From positions 1 to 64,000 of the forward strand of contig DBBV01000013.1 in the NCBI GenBank assembly GCA_002292375.1: 64,000 nucleotides of DNA, given 5' to 3'. Source of the DNA: Methylococcaceae bacterium UBA975. GTDB taxonomy: Bacteria; Pseudomonadota; Gammaproteobacteria; Methylococcales; Cycloclasticaceae. Below are positions 8,663 through 16,984 of the stretch, piece by piece. Every line of letters begins with the position of its first letter. The stretch's first letter is position 1. Under the pieces are notes generated by a model. The model was not told the DNA's origin and ran no database searches. It was given only the letters and a program-made list of their open reading frames with translations. Both the position numbers and the translations under genes were made by a program.

Positions 8663-9333
8663 GACAGCTATTACTAGCCACTGTGTTATTGCCAGCACTC
8701 GTGCACGCGGACGGTTTAACGGTTGATAAGGTCTATCACCCTTATGTGCAACCGCTTGAACGGGAAATGGAAGTAAGAATGACCTCAGCCGATGGTGAGG
8801 AACGTTATCGTTTTGGCTTGGGGCAGTCCGTATCGGACCGCGTATTTTTTGAGGCATACTTCATTGCCAAGGATGATAACAACCATTTAACCCTAGATGC
8901 CATTGAGCTAGAGGCAAAATGGCAATTAACTGAACAAGGTGAATACGCCGTTGATTGGGGAGTGTTGTTTGAGTTAGAAAAACAACAACACATCAATGCT
9001 TGGGAAGCCTCGGCCGGGCTGTTGATGGCAAAGCAGTGGGGTCAGTGGGTTGGGACCGCTAATGTCACTGTAGCCTATGAATGGGGGCAAGGCATTAATA
9101 ACGAGATAGAGTCCCTGTTAGCCTTACAAGCCAAATATCGCTACGGCTCTTTTTTTGAACCTGGCCTTGAGTTTTATAGCAGCGAGTCAGGTCAAGCTTT
9201 AGGCCCAGTGCTGATGGGTGATATACATCTTGGGCAGGGGAAAAAAGTGCACTGGGAAGTCGGATCGATCTTCGGCCTTGGTTACAAAGCCCCTGATAAC
9301 AACTATCGCTTATTAATGGAGTACGAATTTTAA
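8659..9333 (+). CDS. Exported beta-rich protein, probable outer membrane barrel, FTR1 operon
   Basis: 224 residues with a signal peptide (MRQLLLATVLLPALVHA). The mature part consists of alternating polar and aromatic strands separated by short turns, for example EVRMTS, ERYRFGLGQ, AVDWGVLFELE and YRLLMEYEF. The terminal Phe is typical of outer membrane barrels. No named family is recognised. It overlaps the permease gene by four bases, so it belongs to the same unit, and could be an outer membrane channel or a structural partner for the iron-import system. It ends the transcription unit; the next gene starts about 60 bases later. Confidence 0.6.
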   Translation: MRQLLLATVLLPALVHADGLTVDKVYHPYVQPLEREMEVRMTSADGEERYRFGLGQSVSDRVFFEAYFIAKDDNNHLTLDAIELEAKWQLTEQGEYAVDWGVLFELEKQQHINAWEASAGLLMAKQWGQWVGTANVTVAYEWGQGINNEIESLLALQAKYRYGSFFEPGLEFYSSESGQALGPVLMGDIHLGQGKKVHWEVGSIFGLGYKAPDNNYRLLMEYEF

Positions 9334-9394
9334 TACGCCAGCCAATAAAAAAAATGGGTAGAATAACCCCGCCTAATGTTTATCGAGTTTAACC

Positions 9395-9778
9395 GTGGAT
9401 TTATCAACCCCCGCCTTATTATTCCCTGCCATTTCTTTGTTGCTACTGGCCTATACCAACCGTTTTTTGGGTTTAGCAGCGGTTATTCGAGGCTTACACC
9501 ACCAAATTAACGAGACAAATAAAACCCTGATCGCGCGTCAAATCATCAGTTTGCGTTTACGCATAAAGCTGATCATTTGGATGCAAATAATGGGGGTTTT
9601 AAGTATCAGCTTTTGTGTGCTGGCAATGTTTTTCTTATTTTTAGAGTCGTCACTACTTGGGCAATTAAGCTTTATCGTGAGCTTAATGTTAATGTTATCG
9701 TCATTGGCTTTGTCGCTGTATGAGCTAAAAATATCCGGTCATGCCCTAAATATTGACCTTGAAGATATCGACCTTTAA
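9395..9778 (+). CDS. DUF2721 membrane protein
   Basis: 127 residues starting at GTG 9395, with GAG seven bases upstream. Three hydrophobic segments (about 5-27, 65-88, 93-112) and the motif LAYTNRFLGLAAVIRGLH identify the DUF2721 family of small inner membrane proteins of unknown role. The region between helices one and two is amphipathic and basic (RQIISLRLRIK). The stop overlaps the 3' end of the convergent carbonic anhydrase gene by four bases. Confidence 0.8.
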   Translation: MDLSTPALLFPAISLLLLAYTNRFLGLAAVIRGLHHQINETNKTLIARQIISLRLRIKLIIWMQIMGVLSISFCVLAMFFLFLESSLLGQLSFIVSLMLMLSSLALSLYELKISGHALNIDLEDIDL

Positions 9779-10383
9779 GTTTGCTCTAGCCCCGAAATGG
9801 GTGTTTTGATAATGTCGTTTAAAATGCCGTTTTCAATATTATAAATCCAGCCGTGAATCGATAGCTCGGCACCGCGTTGCCATGCATTTTTAACGATACT
9901 GCTTTTGCAAACGTTTGATACTTGCTCAATGATGTTCAGTTCGCATAAACGGTCGATTTTTTCGCCGGGGTTTAAACCACTTAATGCGCTTTCGTTTAGG
10001 CGTCCGACATCTTTAATATGTCCCAGCCAGTTATCAATTAACCCGTGGTCTTGATCATCCAGTGCAGCCTTAATGCCACCGCAGCCATAGTGACCGCAAA
10101 CAATAATGTGCTTAACCTTTAACACGTCAACAGCGTATTGAATAACCGATAAACAATTCAAATCGGTATGCACCACCATATTGGCAATGTTTCGATGTAC
10201 AAACACCTCGCCCGGTGCAAGGTCAATTAACTCATTGGACGGTACACGGCTATCTGAGCAGCCAATCCATAGGTATTCAGGCGCTTGTAGCTTAGATAAG
10301 CGAGTAAAAAACTCTGGGTCTTGTTGGTTAATAGACTCGGCCCAGGCGCGATTTTTCTTAAATAAGTGTTCCAGTGTATTCAT
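9775..10383 (-). CDS. can: Beta-class carbonic anhydrase
   Basis: 202 residues. The zinc ligands are visible as C42 and D44 (with R46) in GCSDSRVPS and H98/C101 in GHYGCGG, the standard beta-class site. The length (E. coli Can is 220) and the RNIAN motif also match. The enzyme interconverts CO2 and bicarbonate in the cytoplasm, supplying bicarbonate for carboxylations. It is convergent with DUF2721, overlapping by four bases, and divergent from dodecin. No adjacent SulP transporter is present. Confidence 0.95.
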   Translation of the reverse strand: MNTLEHLFKKNRAWAESINQQDPEFFTRLSKLQAPEYLWIGCSDSRVPSNELIDLAPGEVFVHRNIANMVVHTDLNCLSVIQYAVDVLKVKHIIVCGHYGCGGIKAALDDQDHGLIDNWLGHIKDVGRLNESALSGLNPGEKIDRLCELNIIEQVSNVCKSSIVKNAWQRGAELSIHGWIYNIENGILNDIIKTPISGLEQT

Positions 10384-10550
10384 AAAATCAATCGTATGTT
10401 TGTTTACGGGTAATAAGCAACAGCTGCAAATTCTACCCTAATAGGGTGTTTGGCTCATAATTGTTTATTTGAAAAAAGGCACGAAACTAGCGTTGTTGAT
10501 CGGTCATTAAGCGTATATGCTTAAGTTGATTACAACAGTTGGAGATTACT

Positions 10551-10760
10551 ATGAGTCATCACACCTACAAGAAGATTGAAATCACTGGCAGCTCCGAGCT
10601 TGGTAGCGACGACGCAATAAACAATGCCATCAACACGGCTTCAAAAACATTAAAAAACATGGATTGGTTTGAAGTAATCGAAACCCGCGGGCACATTGCC
10701 AATGGTGGCGTTAAGCACTGGCAAGTCACGATAAAAGTGGGCTTTAGACTAGAAGGTTAA
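10551..10760 (+). CDS. Dodecin-family flavin-binding protein
   Basis: About 69 residues. The start ATG 10551 has GGAG six bases upstream. An in-frame TTG at 10539 would put the ribosome site inside the gene, so it is rejected. The order TYKKIEITGSS, DDAINNAINTAS, TLKNMDWFEV and HWQVTIKVGF is the dodecin pattern, including the flavin-stacking Trp. Dodecins form 12-mer shells that store flavin or CoA. The gene is followed by cbpA 18 bases later, and shared transcription is possible. Confidence 0.9.
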   Translation: MSHHTYKKIEITGSSELGSDDAINNAINTASKTLKNMDWFEVIETRGHIANGGVKHWQVTIKVGFRLEG

Positions 10761-10778
10761 TCATCAGTAGGGCAGTTA

Positions 10779-11729
10779 ATGGACTTTAAAGATTATTACA
10801 GCATTATGGGCGTTAAACGTGACGCCACGCAGGATGAAATCAAGCGCGCGTATCGAAAATTAGCGCGTAAATACCACCCCGATATCAATAAAGAAAGCGA
10901 CGCAGAAGCACGTTTTAAAGAGGTGGGTGAGGCCTACGAAGCATTAAAGGACCCAGAAAAGCGTGCTGCCTATGATCAACTCGGCGCCAATTGGAAAGCC
11001 GGGCAAGACTTTAACCCCCCACCAAACTGGGATGAGGGCTATGAATTTAGTGGCGCAGGGAGCGGCCATGCGGGTGGGGCAGATCACAGTGATTTTTTTG
11101 AATCCCTGTTTGGTCAGCACTTTAATCAGGGGCCGCAAGGTCGCAGCCAAGCAGATTTTAACGCCCGTGGGCAAGATCATCACGCTAAAGTCAGCATCGA
11201 GTTAATAGACGCCTATCAAGGCGCTACGCGTAGTATTACGCTCAGCTCACCCGAGCTAGATCAAAGCGGTCATCTAGTCACCAAGCAGCGCACCTTAAAC
11301 GTCAAAATTCCCAAAGGCGTTAAGCAAGGCCAGCGAATTCGTTTAGCGGGTCAAGGTGGGGTCGGCTACGGGCAAGGCAAAAAAGGCGATCTCTTCTTAG
11401 AAATTGAATTTAAAGCCGACCCTGTTTATCGGGTAGATGGTCATGATGTCTACCTTGATTTACCCATTACCCCATGGGAGGCGGCCTTGGGTGCAACCAT
11501 TAAAGTACCCACGCCCAACGGGCCGGTTGACTTAAAAATTCCCGCTGGTACGCAAGGCGGTGGGCGGATGCGTTTAAAAGCACGCGGCATTCCCAGTACC
11601 CCAGCCGGTGATTTGTACGTGGTGCCAAAGATCACCTTGCCGGTCGCCGATAGCGACGAGGCTAAACAACTGTATCGGCAAATGGAGCAAACATTAGCCT
11701 ATAACCCACGTAAAAACTTGGGGGTTTAA
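10779..11729 (+). CDS. cbpA: Curved DNA-binding protein / DnaJ-like co-chaperone CbpA
   Basis: 316 residues. A J domain at about 1-70 has the HPD triplet at 33-35. A Gly/Phe-rich linker (about 75-125) follows, then two DnaJ C-terminal beta domains without the zinc finger of DnaJ, which distinguishes CbpA. The family stimulates DnaK and binds curved DNA in stationary phase. It is followed after four bases by cbpM, the normal partner, which confirms the call. ATG 10779 follows GGGCAG weakly. Confidence 0.94.
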   Translation: MDFKDYYSIMGVKRDATQDEIKRAYRKLARKYHPDINKESDAEARFKEVGEAYEALKDPEKRAAYDQLGANWKAGQDFNPPPNWDEGYEFSGAGSGHAGGADHSDFFESLFGQHFNQGPQGRSQADFNARGQDHHAKVSIELIDAYQGATRSITLSSPELDQSGHLVTKQRTLNVKIPKGVKQGQRIRLAGQGGVGYGQGKKGDLFLEIEFKADPVYRVDGHDVYLDLPITPWEAALGATIKVPTPNGPVDLKIPAGTQGGGRMRLKARGIPSTPAGDLYVVPKITLPVADSDEAKQLYRQMEQTLAYNPRKNLGV

Positions 11730-11733
11730 CAAT

Positions 11734-12051
11734 ATGAACAACGACATACTAAAAGGTGATTTACTCGACGACAACGCCGAGTTGTCACTCAACGACTTGT
11801 GCCAAGCCTGCGCTGGAAGCACCGAATGGGTGCTTGAACTGGTAGCTGAAGGGGTGCTCGAACCATCGGGTCAGCAACAAACCGCGTGGCATTTTTCGGC
11901 CCGTTGCTTACAACGCGCACACACAGCCATGCGTTTACAGCGAGACTTACAGATCAATTTATCGGGTGTCGCCTTGGCGATAGATTTACTGGAAGAAATC
12001 GAGGCGCTACAAGCGCGTTTAATGCATTTTGAACCGCTCGATAAGCCTTAA
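11734..12051 (+). CDS. cbpM: Chaperone modulator CbpM
   Basis: 105 residues with a MerR-like N-terminal half (SLNDLCQACAGSTEWVLELV) and a C-terminal coiled helix (LQINLSGVALAIDLLEEIEALQARL), matching CbpM. CbpM binds the J domain of CbpA and blocks both its co-chaperone and DNA-binding functions. The gene lies four bases after cbpA, as in enterobacteria, so the two are co-expressed. Confidence 0.9.
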   Translation: MNNDILKGDLLDDNAELSLNDLCQACAGSTEWVLELVAEGVLEPSGQQQTAWHFSARCLQRAHTAMRLQRDLQINLSGVALAIDLLEEIEALQARLMHFEPLDKP

Positions 12052-12066
12052 TACGCCCGAGTCGCC

Positions 12067-12432
12067 GTGTCAGTCGAAAAAATAACCGTGTATTACGACC
12101 AATCGTGCCCCGGTTGCGTTAAAGACCGTGCGTTATTTGAGCGACTGGCTGGTAAACGGGCGGCTTTATTCAGTTGGTTTGATATCACCGGCCAAGACCA
12201 AGCTTTGCGGCAACGGGGAATCGACCCATTTAAAGCGCTACGCGAACTTCATATAGAAGATGCCCATGGGGCTATCCATTCAGAAATGGATGCCTACAGT
12301 ATCATGATGAAAAAAATACCGCTCTTAATGCCGCTTGGCGTACTGATTTGTTTGCCGGTTATTAAGCCGGTACTCAGTTATTTTTACCGCCGATCGGTTA
12401 ATAAGCGCCTTGCCTGCGAAAGCCGACTATAA
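12067..12432 (+). CDS. DCC-family thiol-disulfide oxidoreductase-like protein (DUF393)
   Basis: 121 residues from GTG 12067. It opens with the DCC fold signature ITVYYDQSCPGCVKD, where the family usually reads YDGxCPLC; the CPGC pair (about 14-17) could be redox active. The downstream SWFDITGQD and a C-terminal hydrophobic segment (about 83-105) followed by YRRS also fit the family. The biological role is unknown. It starts 15 bases after cbpM and probably shares its transcript. Confidence 0.8.
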   Translation: MSVEKITVYYDQSCPGCVKDRALFERLAGKRAALFSWFDITGQDQALRQRGIDPFKALRELHIEDAHGAIHSEMDAYSIMMKKIPLLMPLGVLICLPVIKPVLSYFYRRSVNKRLACESRL

Positions 12433-12462
12433 TACCAGCCACCCCTCCTGAGCACACAAGCC

Positions 12463-13116
12463 ATGTCTAGCCTTCAAGCACCCACGTCAGTGTTAGACGG
12501 GGCGAGCGCGCCACTGTTATTTGACCTGATTGCAAATGATTTATACCGGGACGGCTATAGCGTGCACACCAATGCCATACCGATTGAATTGGCGGCGTTA
12601 TTAGCAGCCGAGGTGCGCCTGTTACCCGTCAACGATTTTAAAAAAGCGGGCATTGGGCGCGATCAACAGCATCGGCTTAAGCCGTTGGTGCGCGGCGATC
12701 ATATTAGCTGGATCAACGGCAATACCTTGGTTACCCAGGCTTGGCTTGCATGGGCGGCATCCTTACAGATGGCATTAAACCAACGTTTATTGCTTGGCTT
12801 GTTTTCGTTTGAAAGCCATTTTGCGCACTACGCCATCGGTGATGTGTACACAAGGCATCAAGATGCGTTTAAAGGCGAGACCAATCGCGTGTTATCACTC
12901 GTTACCTACTTAAACCCCGATTGGAATGAGGCCGACGGTGGTCAACTGGTACTGTATCCCAAAAACTTAAATCAAAGCGGTCTTCAAGTGTCGCCCTGTT
13001 TAGCGACCTTGGTGGTTTTTTTAAGCGAAGAAATCCCGCATGAAGTACTTGCCGCGCTAGGAGACCGCTATTCTATCGCCGGTTGGTTTCGGGTTAATAA
13101 TGCCCCCATTATTTGA
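12463..13116 (+). CDS. 2OG-Fe(II) dioxygenase (prolyl 4-hydroxylase-like)
   Basis: 217 residues. The facial iron triad is visible as H-x-D in RHQDAF (about 130-134) and a distal His in EEIPHEVL (about 192). The 2-oxoglutarate-binding Arg is probably that of DRYSIAGWF. The central strand VTYLNPDWNEADGGQLVLYP is typical of the P4Hc group. Such proteins hydroxylate proteins or small molecules using O2 and 2-oxoglutarate. It starts 30 bases after the DCC gene. The substrate is unknown; resemblance to PiuC-like hydroxylases is possible but no siderophore receptor is nearby. Confidence 0.85.
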   Translation: MSSLQAPTSVLDGASAPLLFDLIANDLYRDGYSVHTNAIPIELAALLAAEVRLLPVNDFKKAGIGRDQQHRLKPLVRGDHISWINGNTLVTQAWLAWAASLQMALNQRLLLGLFSFESHFAHYAIGDVYTRHQDAFKGETNRVLSLVTYLNPDWNEADGGQLVLYPKNLNQSGLQVSPCLATLVVFLSEEIPHEVLAALGDRYSIAGWFRVNNAPII

Positions 13117-13126
13117 ATTAGACCAA

Positions 13127-13600
13127 CTACTGCAATAAATCAGCATCAATTGGGTGGAAAAAACTGGCCACATCAATCAGTGATTTAGCGGTAAGCTCGG
13201 GCACGCCGTAAACCTCAGTGCTTACGTCGTATTGCCGGTTTATTTTTTTCAGCAACAAATCAAAATCACCATCGCCCGACAGTAAAATAACCGTATCAAC
13301 GTCCTTTGCAGCGTCTAGCACGTCAATCGTAATGCCCACATCCCAGTCGCCCTTAGCGCTGCCATCACTGCGTTGAATAAACGGTTTTAACTTAACGCTA
13401 AAGCCCATATGTTTTAGCGCTGATTGAAATTTCTGCTGGCCATCGTCATCGCGATTAGTCGCATACGCGGTGGCTTGGCTAATGCTGCCTTGTTGGCTAA
13501 TGGTTTGCCACAACTGTCGGTAATTAAACTGGCGGCCATACGCTTGCCGAGTGGTGTAATAAATATTTTGTACATCAACAAAAATGGCGATTTTATCCAT
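13127..13600 (-). CDS. NYN-domain (LabA/DUF88-like) putative RNase
   Basis: 157 residues starting at ATG 13600, with AGG seven bases upstream. A longer frame to 13636 has no ribosome site and puts the conserved IAIFVDVQN strand too far in. PIN-like NYN acidic residues are the Asp in FVDVQN, the Asp of GDWDVGITIDVL and the cluster LLSGDGDFDLLL, which together form a metal-dependent nuclease site. The family includes LabA and RNA-cleaving proteins. The gene is convergent with the dioxygenase and stands alone. Confidence 0.87.
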   Translation of the reverse strand: MDKIAIFVDVQNIYYTTRQAYGRQFNYRQLWQTISQQGSISQATAYATNRDDDGQQKFQSALKHMGFSVKLKPFIQRSDGSAKGDWDVGITIDVLDAAKDVDTVILLSGDGDFDLLLKKINRQYDVSTEVYGVPELTAKSLIDVASFFHPIDADLLQ

Positions 13601-13806
13601 AAATTGGCCTAAGTAAAGTCTGCTCCAAGTGGGCATGAAATTAGGGGATTAGACTAGCATGAATGCACTGGTTAATGCGGGTAATGGGCCAAAGCAAAAG
13701 AGTTAAACATGGTGTTTTAAAAGTGGTTGTCATAAGAATATCCGTGGCTGAATAGAATGACCATAGAAATAAAGCAACTGCGTTGAAGCCAGAAGTGGTG
13801 TTTTTG

Positions 13807-13834
13807 TTGTCATTTATAACGTGTTGGGTATGAT
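13807..13834 (+). promoter_or_regulatory. Predicted promoter for the DUF2075 gene
   Basis: TTGTCA (13807-13812), a 16-base spacer and TATGAT (13829-13834) make a plausible sigma70 promoter ending 39 bases before the leader ORF. The rest of the interval 13601-13873 has low-complexity A+T sequence with no other feature I can support. Confidence 0.5.
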
Positions 13835-13873
13835 CGGTTATTGTTTCATTCGAGCTAAAATTTAAGGAGAATA

Positions 13874-13924
13874 ATGTTGTTTGAGTTCATGGATATGAAG
13901 GTGTTTTTGGGTGATATTAAATGA
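13874..13924 (+). CDS. 16-residue leader peptide overlapping the DUF2075 start
   Basis: ATG 13874 follows AAGGAG with four bases between, the strongest ribosome site in the region. The frame encodes MLFEFMDMKVFLGDIK, and its TGA overlaps the ATG of the next gene (ATGA at 13921-13924). Without it the DUF2075 start lacks a good Shine-Dalgarno, so translation of the big protein probably depends on re-initiation after this short frame. Whether the peptide has a function is unknown. Confidence 0.5.
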   Translation: MLFEFMDMKVFLGDIK

Positions 13925-15885
13925 AACGTGCATATTACTCATCGACGATTTCAGGTTTTTGCAGCCAAGCACCTGATGAAGTTTTAGGGCAAATGACTAG
14001 AGAGCACTCCTTTGATTTGACCGCTTTCCAAAGAAATGCATGGATTGAACAAGCGACCTTATTAAGAGAGTGCTTGCTTGAACATGAGGGGAAAATATAC
14101 TTTGAATTTTCAATACCAAGAATGGGTAGACGAATTGACGTTGTAGTTATCACGGGCTCTGTTGTTTTTGTTATTGAGTTTAAAGTAGGCGCTAGTACTT
14201 ATGACAGTGCCGACTTAGATCAAGTCATGGATTATGCGCTGGATTTACACAATTTTCATGAAGGCAGTCATAACGTAAAAATAATACCCATTCTGGTTGC
14301 AACTAAGGCGCCGACAGTTGAAAGCAAGCTTGAGGACGACGACCTGCATTCTCCTATTTGTTGTAACAACGGAAATTTAGAAAACACCATAGACCGAGTG
14401 TTAACTGTTTGTCTTAAACAATTAATTGACTGTAATGAATGGGAAAGCAGTGGTTACAAGCCAACACCAACAATTATTGAAGCAACTTTAGCTCTCTATA
14501 ATGGTCATTCTGTGAGTGCGATTTCACGCAGTGATGCAAGCACTTTGAACCTGTCAGAAACATCTAATACGGTTGCGGAGATTATCGCCCGTTCAAAGAA
14601 GGATTCTCAAAAGTCCATAGTGTTTGTAACAGGTGTGCCCGGTGCAGGAAAAACGTTAGTGGGGCTGGATGTCGCATCAACCCATATTGATCCGAATGAT
14701 GAACTGTATAGCGTTTTTCTTTCAGGTAATGGGCCTTTAGTTAAAATTTTGCAAGAAGCATTAGCGCGCGATAAGGTTGCTAGAAAAAGGGCGGCTGGCG
14801 AAAAAGTACGTAAAGGTGTTGCGCTTGGTGAAGTTAAATCATTCATTCAAAATGTACATCATTTTCGTGATGAATGTTTATTGGATTTGTTGAAACCACC
14901 TGTTGATCATGTTGCGTTATTCGATGAAGCCCAAAGAGCGTGGACGAAGGAACAAACGGTTAAGTTTATGCGTGAAAAAAAGAACAGACTCGACTTTAAT
15001 CAGTCTGAGCCTGAGTTTTTAATATCATGTATGGATAGGCACAAGGATTGGGCGGTAGTGGTTTGTCTAGTTGGTGGTGGGCAAGAGATTAATACGGGTG
15101 AGGCAGGTATTAGCGAATGGTTTGATGCGATCGAACAGTCTTTCCCGCATTGGAAAATATATCTTTCTGATCGTTTGACGGACAGTGAATATGGTGCGGG
15201 AAAGCTTGTTAAGCAAGCTGGAAAAAATTCAATGGTTACTTTTAAACCTGAGTTGCATTTACGTACATCTGTTCGTTCTTTTCGAAGTGAAAAGATATCG
15301 CTTTTTGTAAAACAATTGCTAGACCTTGATGAAGAAGCTGCTCGCAACAACTTATCACTAATTCATGATAAATACCCAATCGTACTGACAAGAGACCTTG
15401 ATGTAGCTAAAAATTGGGTGAAAACACAAGCTAGAGGGTCAGAACGATACGGAATGGTGGTGTCTTCACAAGCAGAACGATTGAAACCCCACGCAATTGA
15501 CGTTCGCGTAAAAGCAAACCCTGTGCACTGGTTTTTGAATGATAAAAAAGATGTGCGTTCATCTTATTACCTTGAAGATGTTGCGACTGAATTTGATGTG
15601 CAAGGGCTTGAACTAGATTGGGTGTGTATGGCTTGGGATGCGGATTTTCGATATGACAATACTAATTGGAAGAATTGGTCATTTCGTGGCGCTAAGTGGC
15701 AACGAATCATCAAACCAGAGCGACAAACGTATCAAAAGAATGCATACCGTGTTTTGTTAACCAGAGCAAGACAAGGTATGGTCATATTTGTACCAGTAGG
15801 TGATGATAGTGACCATACTAGGCCAAAAGAATATTATGATGGGACATACGATTATTTACAAAGATTGGGCTTGAAAACACTTTGA
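13921..15885 (+). CDS. DUF2075 P-loop ATPase/helicase-like protein with N-terminal nuclease-type domain
   Basis: 654 residues. At about 50-130 there is a PD-(D/E)XK-like core: RRIDVVV, then VFVIEFK, giving the D...E-x-K triad. The DUF2075 ATPase follows: Walker A VTGVPGAGKT (about 237-246), Walker B VALFDEAQR, and late helicase-like motifs FDVQGLELD and YRVLLTRARQGM. This layout is a superfamily 1 helicase-like ATPase fused to a restriction-type nuclease. Such proteins are often found in defence islands; a role against phage or foreign DNA is inferred, not shown. It starts MKRAYYSSTI, which matches the family start. It is followed by a toxin-antitoxin pair on the other strand. No methylase or other partner is present. 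Confidence 0.85.
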   Translation: MKRAYYSSTISGFCSQAPDEVLGQMTREHSFDLTAFQRNAWIEQATLLRECLLEHEGKIYFEFSIPRMGRRIDVVVITGSVVFVIEFKVGASTYDSADLDQVMDYALDLHNFHEGSHNVKIIPILVATKAPTVESKLEDDDLHSPICCNNGNLENTIDRVLTVCLKQLIDCNEWESSGYKPTPTIIEATLALYNGHSVSAISRSDASTLNLSETSNTVAEIIARSKKDSQKSIVFVTGVPGAGKTLVGLDVASTHIDPNDELYSVFLSGNGPLVKILQEALARDKVARKRAAGEKVRKGVALGEVKSFIQNVHHFRDECLLDLLKPPVDHVALFDEAQRAWTKEQTVKFMREKKNRLDFNQSEPEFLISCMDRHKDWAVVVCLVGGGQEINTGEAGISEWFDAIEQSFPHWKIYLSDRLTDSEYGAGKLVKQAGKNSMVTFKPELHLRTSVRSFRSEKISLFVKQLLDLDEEAARNNLSLIHDKYPIVLTRDLDVAKNWVKTQARGSERYGMVVSSQAERLKPHAIDVRVKANPVHWFLNDKKDVRSSYYLEDVATEFDVQGLELDWVCMAWDADFRYDNTNWKNWSFRGAKWQRIIKPERQTYQKNAYRVLLTRARQGMVIFVPVGDDSDHTRPKEYYDGTYDYLQRLGLKTL

Positions 15886-15939
15886 TATCGTAAGTTAAAC
15901 ATCGGTTGAGCGTGGCTAAATAGTTTTTCTTGGACCTCT

Positions 15940-16548
15940 TTAACTCAAATGTTCTTTATCTAAATAGTCACCTAGCAATACTGTAGCCCATACAGGAAGT
16001 GTTTTTTTAACAAAGTGCGTTTGCCCATTTTTTAGCACAGCAATTTGTTGAAAGGGGTTATCTAGGCGGGAGTTATCTAAGATATAGCTGAAATCACACA
16101 GGGGGAGCACGTGTTTAATGTTTTGCGTAACCCTAGGGAGCCGGCTGATGATTTTTTCAGCGGGTACGGAGTGGCCACCTTCGCTGACACGTTGGGATAC
16201 CCGGGCTTGGTTAAGTGCGGCAGTTTCTAAGTGGATATAAACCAATACTATTTCGTATCCCAAGGTTTTTGCTTTGGCGATAAAATCTATTTTAGAAAGG
16301 TGCGAAAAGACCGTTTCAAAACAAAAGCTGCGACCTTCGGTCAATAAGTCTAACCGCAAATTTTCTGCAATTTTAGCGGCTTCGTAACTGCGCTGTTCTG
16401 TCTCGTTTGGAAACAGTAGTTGGGCTAAAACATCGGCGTTAATAAAGGCCATACCTAACGGCTCTAGGCGGGTTCTGTAAAAAGTGCTTTTGCCTGCGCC
16501 ATTACCCCCGGCGAGTACCCAGAGTTGTTTTTTATTATCGGCGTTCAA
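15940..16548 (-). CDS. Zeta-toxin family kinase
   Basis: 202 residues with Walker A GGNGAGKST (about 14-22), NADV after the next strand, and a CFETVFSH segment that corresponds to the second substrate-binding loop of zeta-like kinases. Zeta toxins phosphorylate UDP-N-acetylglucosamine or related sugars; some chromosomal relatives act otherwise, so the substrate is open. Its ATG is two bases from the stop of the ParD-like gene, giving an antitoxin-first operon read leftwards. It ends 54 bases from the convergent DUF2075 gene. Confidence 0.87.
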   Translation of the reverse strand: MNADNKKQLWVLAGGNGAGKSTFYRTRLEPLGMAFINADVLAQLLFPNETEQRSYEAAKIAENLRLDLLTEGRSFCFETVFSHLSKIDFIAKAKTLGYEIVLVYIHLETAALNQARVSQRVSEGGHSVPAEKIISRLPRVTQNIKHVLPLCDFSYILDNSRLDNPFQQIAVLKNGQTHFVKKTLPVWATVLLGDYLDKEHLS

Positions 16549-16550
16549 TT

Positions 16551-16952
16551 TTATTTGGCTGTGAACTGCCCATCCTCAAATATGCCCACGGTGGTGTTGC
16601 CATCGGTCTCGATACGTTCAAGGTAACCGGGGTGCTTTGTTGAGGCTTGGTAGCGGATAGCGCTTTGGGTTACGGTACTTGATAGGCTGCCGTCTTTTCT
16701 TTCGCGCTCTAGTGCATCAAAAACATCGCTGGGATCAATGGCTGGGCTATAGACGGGTTCTGTTTTAATTTTAGTTAAGCCAGAAACAACCGATAATAAA
16801 ACGTCTGGGTCGAGAGTGGATGACACAGAACGGCCTAACTCGGCCCAATACTCAATTTGTTCGGCGGCACTACGGTGAAAGCGCTTGGCGGTTAAGCCAG
16901 CGGCCTGCATTAAATCATTTTGTAAACGAATCGGGGACGATGCTTTTGCCAT
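16551..16952 (-). CDS. ParD-like antitoxin
   Basis: 133 residues. The N-terminal half, with SSPIRLQNDLMQAAGLTAK and RSAAEQIEYWAELGR, matches the ParD-like antitoxin family that accompanies zeta-type kinases. The C-terminal part (YLERIETDGNTTVGIFEDGQF) is probably the toxin-binding arm. It is first in the two-gene operon. A palindrome lies in its promoter (16985-17003), as expected for autoregulation. Canonical epsilon antitoxins look different, so this is a non-canonical pairing. Confidence 0.83.
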   Translation of the reverse strand: MAKASSPIRLQNDLMQAAGLTAKRFHRSAAEQIEYWAELGRSVSSTLDPDVLLSVVSGLTKIKTEPVYSPAIDPSDVFDALERERKDGSLSSTVTQSAIRYQASTKHPGYLERIETDGNTTVGIFEDGQFTAK

Positions 16953-16984
16953 GTGAACCTCGTGGTTTCGGAAACAGGCTGTTA

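Noticed and set aside
9775..10383. Alpha- or gamma-class carbonic anhydrase
   Set aside because: Cys-Asp/His-Cys ligand pattern is specific to the beta class.
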